A DNA stretch of 16,049 bases, taken from positions 1 to 16,049 of the forward strand of contig JAZQKU010000009.1 of assembly GCA_045542315.1 (NCBI GenBank), written 5' to 3'. The DNA is from RGIG5299 sp045542315. Its GTDB lineage: Bacteria > Bacillota > Clostridia > Oscillospirales > RGIG5299. The notes under the pieces are model-generated. The model was not told the DNA's origin. It was given only the letters and a program-made list of their open reading frames with translations, and searched no databases. The translations under genes were made by a program, and so were the position numbers. Below are positions 1 to 5,033 of the stretch, piece after piece. Each line of letters opens with the position of its first letter. Position 1 is the first letter of the stretch.

Positions 1-48
1 AGTTATTTTTGACCGGCCGGAACCACTCCAAACCGGATGCGGTACAAA
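1..48. other. Intergenic DNA downstream of pyrH
   Basis: These 48 bases follow the pyrH stop on the minus strand. I see no complete gene, convincing hairpin or T-tract. In many Firmicutes frr (ribosome recycling factor) follows pyrH directly, and it would begin to the left of this window. That is an expectation from known gene order, not something visible here. Confidence 0.4.
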
Positions 49-759
49 TTATGCTTCGCTAACCACGGTGCCCACAGCCTCGCCGTTGATGGCACGCAGG
101 ATGTTATCGGGGTCGCTGATGGAAAATACCATTACAGGCATTTTGTTGTCGCGGCACATGGAAGCGGCAGTCATATCCATAACGGCAAGCTGCTTGGCCA
201 GCACTTCGCTGAAGGTGAGGGTTTCATAGCGAACGGCATCGGAATACTTGTTGGGGTCCTTGTCGTAAACGCCGTCTGCGTTGGTTGCCTTGAAGATTAT
301 ATCGGCCTCTATCTCGGCTGCTCTCAAAGCGGCGGCGGTATCGGTAGAGAAGAAGGGGTTGCCGGTTCCGCAGCCGAAGATAACAACTCTGCCCTTTTCA
401 AGATGCCTTACCGCGCGGTTTCTTATAACGGGCTCGGCAACTGCCTGCATCTGAATAGCCGTCTGGACTCTGGTGGGAACTCCAAGATTCTCAAGCGCGT
501 CCTGAAGCGCAAGCGAATTCATAACGGTTGCAAGCATACCGATATGGTCTGCACGGGTGCGGTCCATTTTTGCATGCTGCTTACCTCTCCAGAAATTTCC
601 TCCGCCTACGACGATGCCTATTTCTGCGCCGGACTCAACGCATTTTTTAATGCTTTCGCAGACCTTTAAAACGAAATCGTAGTCAATGCCCATGCCCTTG
701 CTTCCGGCAAGCGCCTCTCCGCTTACCTTAAGAAGAATTCTTTTATAACCTTGGCCCAT
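49..759 (-). CDS. pyrH: UMP kinase
   Basis: PyrH phosphorylates UMP to UDP with ATP in the cytoplasm, in de novo pyrimidine nucleotide synthesis. The 236-residue length is normal for the bacterial hexameric enzyme of the amino acid kinase fold. Visible family motifs are KVSGEALAG (residues 11-19), the glycine-rich VGGGNFWRG (51-59), DHIGMLATVMNSLALQDALE (71-90), the nucleotide-site GTGNPFFSTDTAAALRAAEI (131-150) and KATNADGVYDKDP (157-169). The ATG at 757-759 is preceded by AAAGGAGC (766-773), which supports this start. The gene has its own predicted promoter in the 81-base gap after tgt, so it need not be co-transcribed with tgt. Nothing in the protein looks unusual. Identification is by recognised motifs and is very secure. 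Confidence 0.97.
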   Translation of the reverse strand: MGQGYKRILLKVSGEALAGSKGMGIDYDFVLKVCESIKKCVESGAEIGIVVGGGNFWRGKQHAKMDRTRADHIGMLATVMNSLALQDALENLGVPTRVQTAIQMQAVAEPVIRNRAVRHLEKGRVVIFGCGTGNPFFSTDTAAALRAAEIEADIIFKATNADGVYDKDPNKYSDAVRYETLTFSEVLAKQLAVMDMTAASMCRDNKMPVMVFSISDPDNILRAINGEAVGTVVSEA

Positions 760-797
760 AACAAAGCTCCTTTAAAGTTTATTATTTTCAATATAAT

Positions 798-826
798 ATT
801 TTACTATATAAGAGACAACTTGTAAA
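798..826 (-). promoter_or_regulatory. Predicted pyrH promoter
   Basis: On the minus strand a -35 TTTACA (826-821) is followed by 17 bases and a -10 TAAAAT (803-798), each one mismatch from consensus. The transcript would start near 791, about 32 bases before the pyrH ATG. The 17 bases 787-803 are identical to 4763-4779 in the queA promoter, and the two -35 regions line up as well. Confidence 0.6.
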
Positions 827-840
827 GAGAAAAAATAAAA

Positions 841-1983
841 TTAAATACGTTTTCCCAAAATTGCAACCTGTTTTTCCTTATATTCTTCAAATCTGCCCTC
901 CGAAAGAGCTTCTCTTATCTCCTTCATGAGGTTGTTGTAGAAGTGAATGTTGTGAATTACGAGCAGCTTGAAGCCGGTCATCTCGTCGGCGACGAGAAGA
1001 TGCCTTATGTAAGATGCCGAGAAGTTTCTGCAGGCGTAGCAATCGCAAGCCTCGTCAAGAGGAGATTTATCCTCCTTGTATTTCTCGTTTCTTATGTTTT
1101 TAACGCCCTTCGAGGTAAAGATATGACCGTGTCGCGCATTTCTCGAGGGCATAACGCAGTCAAAAAGGTCAACGCCTCTCGAGACCGCCTCTAAAATATT
1201 TACGGGAGTTCCAACCCCCATAAGGTAACGGGGCTTATTCTTTGGCATATAAGGCTCCACAGCGTCTATGATGCGGTACATCTCATCTGCTGTTTCACCG
1301 ACGGCAAGACCTCCTATTGCATAGCCGGGAAGGTCAAGCTCAACTATCTCCTTCATGTGCTTTATGCGAAGATCCTCGTAGGTGCCCCCCTGATTTATTC
1401 CAAACAGCATCTGATGCTTGTTTACGGTGTCCTTTTTTGCGTTTAATCTGTCAAGCTCGGCCTTGCAGCGCACGAGCCATCTTGTGGTTCTGTCGCAGGA
1501 GGCGGCAACGTATTCTCTCGGCGAGGGATTTTCGATGCATTCGTCAAACGCCATTGCGATAGTGGATCCGAGATTGGATTGAATCCTCATGCTCTCCTCG
1601 GGGCCCATAAATATCCTTTTTCCGTCTATATGCGACTGAAAATTCACGCCCTCCTCCGTTATCTTGCGAAGAGAGGAAAGGGAAAAGACCTGAAAGCCGC
1701 CGCTGTCGGTAAGCACCGGCCCCTTCCAGTTCATAAATTTTCTTATTCCGCCCATTCTCTTCACCGTCTCGTCGCCCGGACGGAGATGAAGATGATATGT
1801 GTTTGAAAGTGCGATCTGACAGCCGCTTTTCTTAAGGTCCAGGGCGTCCATTCCGCCCTTTATTGCGGCGCAGGTGGCTACGTTCTGAAATGCGGGAGTA
1901 AGAACGGTGCCGTGAACGGTTTCAAACCGCCCGAGACGCGCTCTTCCTTCATTTTTTAAAAGTGTAAATCCTTGATTTTTCAT
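841..1983 (-). CDS. tgt: tRNA-guanine(34) transglycosylase
   Basis: Tgt swaps guanine 34 of GUN-anticodon tRNAs (Tyr, His, Asn, Asp) for preQ1, on the queuosine pathway. At 380 residues it is the usual length. The substrate loop DSGGFQ (93-98, general-base Asp93), GGLAVGE (224-230) and the nucleophile region FDCVMPSRNARHG (274-286, Asp275) are all visible. Zinc ligands CxCxxC (Cys313, Cys315, Cys318) and His344 have the canonical spacing. The Val in GGLAVGE is typical of preQ1-using bacterial enzymes rather than queuine-salvage forms, and queA lies in the same window. The ATG overlaps the stop of the upstream small membrane protein as ATGA (1980-1983), so the two are translationally coupled. 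No separate ribosome site is needed. Confidence 0.97.
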   Translation of the reverse strand: MKNQGFTLLKNEGRARLGRFETVHGTVLTPAFQNVATCAAIKGGMDALDLKKSGCQIALSNTYHLHLRPGDETVKRMGGIRKFMNWKGPVLTDSGGFQVFSLSSLRKITEEGVNFQSHIDGKRIFMGPEESMRIQSNLGSTIAMAFDECIENPSPREYVAASCDRTTRWLVRCKAELDRLNAKKDTVNKHQMLFGINQGGTYEDLRIKHMKEIVELDLPGYAIGGLAVGETADEMYRIIDAVEPYMPKNKPRYLMGVGTPVNILEAVSRGVDLFDCVMPSRNARHGHIFTSKGVKNIRNEKYKEDKSPLDEACDCYACRNFSASYIRHLLVADEMTGFKLLVIHNIHFYNNLMKEIREALSEGRFEEYKEKQVAILGKRI

Positions 1984-2375
1984 TCTTTGTTCTGCTTTCT
2001 TTCGAGCTTTTCAAGCATTTCGATCTTTCTGTTAAGAAGCACGTTTTTACTCTCGAAAAGATCTCTTTTCGTAACGAATTCCTTTGAGGTCAGAATTCTT
2101 CCCACTCTGTCGCTCATAATCATACAAACCGCGAAAATTGCCGCAAGCGGAGCCACGGGAATAAACATAAGCGCGGTTGAAGCAAAGCCCAAAACGATAA
2201 AAATAACGGCAATAATTACCGAAACAAATTGGCAAACGTTAAAAAATCCCACCATGCCGCTCTTTTTCTCGCAGGATCTCACGAATTTTCCAAGCTCCGC
2301 CGTTTCCTTCTTTAAATTTTCAATTTCCGATCTGAGCGCATCCTTGCGCTTTTCAATGTCCTCGATAATTTCCAT
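1980..2375 (-). CDS. Small membrane protein with two hydrophobic helices and coiled-coil ends
   Basis: I do not recognise a family for this 131-residue protein. Residues 1-37 are charged and heptad-like (EDIEKRKDALRSEIENLKK), suggesting a coiled coil. Residues about 44-66 and 68-88 are two hydrophobic segments separated by a short turn, and residues about 100-131 are again charged and helical. This predicts a membrane hairpin with both ends on the same side, probably cytoplasmic. There is a strong ribosome site AAAAGGAGA (2389-2381) five bases before the ATG. It overlaps tgt by 4 bases (ATGA) and so is in one transcription unit with it. The coupling fixes co-expression but does not show a role in tRNA modification. 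I could not find a convincing promoter in the 74 bases upstream. Confidence 0.75.
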   Translation of the reverse strand: MEIIEDIEKRKDALRSEIENLKKETAELGKFVRSCEKKSGMVGFFNVCQFVSVIIAVIFIVLGFASTALMFIPVAPLAAIFAVCMIMSDRVGRILTSKEFVTKRDLFESKNVLLNRKIEMLEKLERKQNKE

Positions 2376-2449
2376 TTTATTCTCCTTTTACAAAATGTCG
2401 AGCCTGCCGACACGGTTGGTTTCTTTTTAAGACGCCGTTTTTATATGCG
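2376..2449 (-). other. Short gap between lipoprotein gene and small membrane protein gene
   Basis: The gap holds the ribosome site of the downstream gene (2381-2389) and a weak dyad, GTCG (2398-2401) with CGAC (2408-2411), around a 6-base loop. It has no adjacent T-run, so it is not a good intrinsic terminator. Read-through from the lipoprotein gene into the small membrane protein and tgt is possible. Confidence 0.3.
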
Positions 2450-3571
2450 TTATTTTTCGTTCATCTCGCGGAAGGAGCAGCCTTCCGTCACGGGCTTTGC
2501 ATATTCTCCCAAGGTCAGGATCCCCGCATGAGAATAGCTTCCTTCGCATTGTGAAAAGTAAATTCCCGAAAATTCGTCCGGCATACCGTCGGCAGAAAGG
2601 CTCTGAGCCACGGCAAAGCAGGCTTTTCCCTCGCCGCTGCTTTTGCACCGTATCGCACCGGATTCAAACGAATTCTCAAAATAAAATCCGTAGCGGTAAG
2701 ATTTTTCCGAGATGCAATTCTTATAAAATGTGTTAAATGCGTTTATTCCGCCGAAGCCGAAAAGGTTTTCGCTCGCGAAGCAATTTTTTACGGTAAAGTC
2801 AAACTCGGGCAAAGCACAGTATTTTTCGATATCAAAGCGCCCTTGGTGCTCGAAAAAGAAACCGAATTTCGTATTTCCGATCGCTTTACAATCGGAAACG
2901 GTAATAGTTTCCTCTTCACTGTAACCGAATCCTATTCCGAAACCCGAAGCACCGTTGCTTTCAGCAGTCGCGGCTTTTCCGCAGCCGATGGCGGTGCAAG
3001 CCGTTATGGTACAGTTTATCGGGCAATCGACCCCAAAGCCCGTGGCATCCGTATTTTTTACGGTAACCTTCTTGAAGTGGCAGTTTTTGAAAAGATTAAA
3101 CATAAAGCCTTTGCCTGCGGACGTATAAATCTCGGAAGAGCTGCCCGAGGCATCTATCACAAAATTCTCAAATCTGCAATTTTCGAGATAAATTGCCGCG
3201 CCTGTGTCGAGGTAATCGTTGAAATAGAACATATCAAGCCCGTAACGAGTATGCCCGACGGGCTTCAGAACGGTTTTTTCACCGTCGCCGACAACAGAAA
3301 CTCCGGAACGCATCTTGATGCAGTGAGAACCGATAGTTTGACTGCCGTTTTCGGCGAATTCATACTCTCCTTCGGGAATGTATACCGTTTTCCCCGTAAG
3401 AGCGGCTTCGTCTATAACTGCCTGCAGGGCTTTACTGTTTGCTTCGCCGGAATTTTCCGTGCAAACACCTCGCTCGGCGGCGTTTATTACGTCACAGCTC
3501 TGTGAGCCGTTAAAGCAAGCTGTGAGCATTGAAAACAGTAAAAGCATAACCATAAAAATAAGTTTTTTCAT
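2450..3571 (-). CDS. Lipoprotein with right-handed parallel beta-helix (pectate-lyase-like) fold
   Basis: The 373-residue product has a lipoprotein signal: MKKL, a hydrophobic stretch to residue 15, and lipobox LTAC with Cys19 as the lipidated residue. It should be anchored on the outer face of the membrane. Residues about 46-72 (NSKALQAVIDEAALTGKTVY onward, then IPEGEYEF) and GVSVVGDGEKTVLKP (about 89-103) match the N-terminal cap of the pectate-lyase superfamily beta-helix. The rest is a run of degenerate coils with Asn/Cys ladders such as ENCRFENFVID, NCHFKKVTVKN and DCKAIGNTKFGFFFE. Proteins of this fold usually bind or cleave polysaccharides, but no catalytic residues can be assigned, so substrate and activity are unknown. 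There is no clear ribosome site upstream. The start rests on the fit of the signal peptide. It lies between queA and tgt without an obvious link to queuosine. Confidence 0.85.
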   Translation of the reverse strand: MKKLIFMVMLLLFSMLTACFNGSQSCDVINAAERGVCTENSGEANSKALQAVIDEAALTGKTVYIPEGEYEFAENGSQTIGSHCIKMRSGVSVVGDGEKTVLKPVGHTRYGLDMFYFNDYLDTGAAIYLENCRFENFVIDASGSSSEIYTSAGKGFMFNLFKNCHFKKVTVKNTDATGFGVDCPINCTITACTAIGCGKAATAESNGASGFGIGFGYSEEETITVSDCKAIGNTKFGFFFEHQGRFDIEKYCALPEFDFTVKNCFASENLFGFGGINAFNTFYKNCISEKSYRYGFYFENSFESGAIRCKSSGEGKACFAVAQSLSADGMPDEFSGIYFSQCEGSYSHAGILTLGEYAKPVTEGCSFREMNEK

Positions 3572-3680
3572 AGCAATAATAAGATGTCGGCAGAATGGGA
3601 AACCATCGGCACATATGTAAATTTTATAAAGTAATCATCTCATCGCCGAAGCTTACGTGATATGTGAAAAATATTGATCC

Positions 3681-3695
3681 GTCGGCGAAGCCGAC
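3681..3695 (-). terminator. Possible weak terminator hairpin after queA
   Basis: GTCGGC and GCCGAC form a perfect 6-bp stem with a 3-base loop. Read on the minus strand, the stem is followed after about 5-6 bases by an AT-rich stretch containing five T's (ATATTTTTC, about 3668-3676). This could end queA transcription, but the gap to the T-run makes it weaker than a textbook intrinsic terminator. It could equally be part of the repeat-like block at 3629-3725. Confidence 0.4.
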
Positions 3696-3702
3696 ACCGT
3701 AC

Positions 3703-3730
3703 CTCTTCACTCTTCACTATTACTTCTTAC
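3703..3730. repeat. Degenerate heptamer tandem repeat
   Basis: Two exact CTCTTCA units (3703-3709, 3710-3716) are followed by two related heptamers, CTATTAC (3717-3723) and TTCTTAC (3724-3730). They run directly into the queA stop codon at 3731. Confidence 0.55.
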
Positions 3731-4750
3731 TTACAGAATAAGCATCGCATCGCCGAATGAGAAAAATCTGTATTTTTCCTCTACGGCGTGACGGTAGGCT
3801 CTTAAAATATTTTCTCTTCCCGCAAGGCTCGAAACGAGCATTACGAGAGTGCTTTCGGGAAGATGGAAGTTTGTCACAAGAGCATCTACCACCTTGAATT
3901 TATAGGGCGGATAGATAAATATCGCAGTGTCGCCCTCTTTTTCGGAGAGAAGACCGTTTTCATCGGAGGCCGACTCCAGAACTCTTACCGACGTAGTGCC
4001 TACGGCAACGACTTTTTTGCCGTTCTTTTTAACGGAATTTATAAGCTCCGCGCTCTCTTTTGAGATGGAATACCACTCGCTGTGCATCACGTGCTCCTCT
4101 ACCTTATCCACCTTTACGGGGCGGAAGGTGCCTATTCCGATGTGTAAGGTAACGAAAGCGATATTAACGCCCTTCGCTCTTATTTTTTCAAGAAGCTCGT
4201 CGGTAAAATGAAGACCTGCGGTAGGCGCCGCGGCAGACCCCTCGGTCTTTGCATAAACGGTCTGGTAGCGGCTCTTATCGGCGGTGGACTTCGTTATGTA
4301 AGGGGGCAGGGGAACATTTCCTATTTTATCGAGAAGCGCATAAAAATCACCGTCGTAATCAAAGGTTATCTCGCGTTCACCGTCAGAAAGGGTATCGGTT
4401 ATCTCGGCAGTTACGCCCTCGAATTCGATTTTGGCGCCAACGCGGAGCTTCTTGCCGGGACGCACGAGGCACTCCCATTTGTTAAGCCCTCTCTGCCTTA
4501 ACAAAAGCACCTCGCAGGCTGCGCCCGTTTCGGCCTTTTTGCCGTAAAGACGGGCGGAAATAACCTTGGTGTTGTTGAGAACAAGACAGTCGCCCTCTTG
4601 CAGATAATCTATAACGTTATAAAAATGCTTGTCTGTAAATTCGCCGCTTTGCTTGTCCAAGACCAGAAGACGCGAGCCGTCGCGCCTGGCTGCGGGATTT
4701 TGCGCAATAAGCTCCTCGGGGAGCTCATAATAAAAGTCTTTAACGTCCAT
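3731..4750 (-). CDS. queA: S-adenosylmethionine:tRNA ribosyltransferase-isomerase
   Basis: QueA transfers and isomerises the ribosyl group of S-adenosylmethionine onto preQ1 in tRNA position 34, giving epoxyqueuosine, so it acts directly after Tgt. The 339 residues match the family length. Recognisable blocks are YYELPEELIAQNPAARRDGSR (7-27), GDCLVLNNTKVISARLYGKK (53-72), TGAACEVLLL (75-84), AAPTAGLHFT (174-183) and LHIGIGTFRPV (202-212). The ATG at 4748-4750 has an AAGGTG ribosome site (4764-4759). It has its own promoter and appears to be transcribed alone, as the 159-base gap after it holds a possible terminator. Because preQ1 is consumed by Tgt before QueA acts, having both genes here argues that the organism makes queuosine and does not only salvage queuine. 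Confidence 0.97.
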   Translation of the reverse strand: MDVKDFYYELPEELIAQNPAARRDGSRLLVLDKQSGEFTDKHFYNVIDYLQEGDCLVLNNTKVISARLYGKKAETGAACEVLLLRQRGLNKWECLVRPGKKLRVGAKIEFEGVTAEITDTLSDGEREITFDYDGDFYALLDKIGNVPLPPYITKSTADKSRYQTVYAKTEGSAAAPTAGLHFTDELLEKIRAKGVNIAFVTLHIGIGTFRPVKVDKVEEHVMHSEWYSISKESAELINSVKKNGKKVVAVGTTSVRVLESASDENGLLSEKEGDTAIFIYPPYKFKVVDALVTNFHLPESTLVMLVSSLAGRENILRAYRHAVEEKYRFFSFGDAMLIL

Positions 4751-4773
4751 TTAATATTCACCTTCAATATAAT

Positions 4774-4802
4774 ATTTTATCATATATCGACATAAGTTGC
4801 AA
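4774..4802 (-). promoter_or_regulatory. Predicted queA promoter
   Basis: On the minus strand TTGCAA (4802-4797), a 17-base spacer and TAAAAT (4779-4774) form a sigma-A type promoter. The -10 is preceded by TGA, an extended -10 signature. The predicted start is near 4767, leaving a short leader of about 17 bases that contains the ribosome site. No room remains for a preQ1 riboswitch. The -10 and the sequence after it (4763-4779) are identical to the pyrH promoter. Confidence 0.6.
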
Positions 4803-4822
4803 GAGAAAAAACACAGTAAAAC

Positions 4823-4898
4823 AAAATGTTACATTTTGAGAATAAAAATGTTACATTTTGAGAAAAAATGAAATTTTTCACAAAAAATGTTACATTTT
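4823..4898. repeat. Array of palindromic AAAATGTTACATTTT boxes
   Basis: Three exact 15-base copies lie at 4823-4837, 4845-4859 and 4884-4898, and a degenerate copy (AAAATGAAATTTTT) lies at 4865-4878. Starts are 22, 20 and 19 bases apart, near two turns of the helix, so the boxes face the same side of the DNA. Each box has a dyad, AATGT-T-ACATT. The array is 20 bases upstream of the queA -35 and about 55 bases upstream of the hppA -35. It looks like a cooperative operator for a DNA-binding regulator I cannot name. Confidence 0.65.
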
Positions 4899-4904
4899 GT
4901 TAAT

Positions 4905-4933
4905 TTGACTAAAAAACGGTGTTTAAATAATAT
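4905..4933 (+). promoter_or_regulatory. Possible secondary upstream hppA promoter
   Basis: TTGACT (4905-4910), a 17-base spacer and TAATAT (4928-4933) resemble a weaker sigma-A promoter. The last AAAATGTTACATTTT box ends 6 bases before this -35. In AT-rich DNA such a match can arise by chance. Confidence 0.3.
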
Positions 4934-4953
4934 ATCTTTGTCAAAATACACAG

Positions 4954-4982
4954 TTGACAATTTGAAAAATAGACTATATAAT
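4954..4982 (+). promoter_or_regulatory. Predicted main hppA promoter
   Basis: This site has consensus TTGACA (4954-4959), an ideal 17-base spacer and consensus TATAAT (4977-4982). It predicts strong sigma-A transcription starting near 4989, about 45 bases before the hppA ATG. Confidence 0.85.
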
Positions 4983-4987
4983 ATATG

Positions 4988-5007
4988 TTACACTCTAAAG
5001 TGTGTAA
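4988..5007 (+). promoter_or_regulatory. Inverted repeat at the hppA transcription start
   Basis: TTACAC (4988-4993) is mirrored by GTGTAA (5002-5007), and inside it ACACT (4990-4994) pairs with AGTGT (4999-5003) around a 4-base loop. The position at +1 fits a repressor operator or a small 5' hairpin in the leader. The left arm shares TGTTACA with the upstream boxes. Confidence 0.45.
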
Positions 5008-5033
5008 ATGATCAGAAGCCCAGGAGGTCAAAA

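Larger units (their letters stand above)
3572..3730. other. Intergenic region with hairpin and heptamer repeats
   Basis: This gap lies between the queA stop and the lipoprotein start. It contains a perfect 6-bp hairpin (3681-3695), a run of degenerate 7-base repeats (3703-3730), and a 7-bp inverted repeat AAGTAAT/ATTACTT at 3629-3635 and 3719-3725 that brackets about 97 bp. I found no convincing promoter or ribosome site for the lipoprotein gene. The bracketed block may be a small dispersed intergenic repeat (MITE-like), which is inference. Confidence 0.4.

Noticed and set aside
37..669. A 210-residue open frame on the plus strand
   Set aside because: It lies opposite pyrH, whose motifs are unmistakable, and has no ribosome site or recognisable protein features.
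2843..3505. A 220-residue open frame on the plus strand
   Set aside because: It is antisense to the beta-helix lipoprotein, which has a proper signal peptide and fold pattern.
4751..4822. preQ1 riboswitch in front of queA
   Set aside because: The predicted leader is only about 17 bases and shows no pseudoknot-forming sequence.
4823..4898. CRISPR array
   Set aside because: The repeats are 15 bases with spacers of 5-25 bases. They are palindromic and lie between promoters, with no cas genes, so operator boxes fit better.
4905..4933. Regarding the upstream TTGACT/TAATAT pair as the main hppA promoter
   Set aside because: The pair at 4954-4982 is fully consensus. The upstream one has several mismatches and may be chance in AT-rich DNA.
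4887..5033. A 49-codon N-terminal extension of hppA
   Set aside because: It runs through the operator boxes and the consensus promoter, and AGGAGG sits just before the ATG at 5034.
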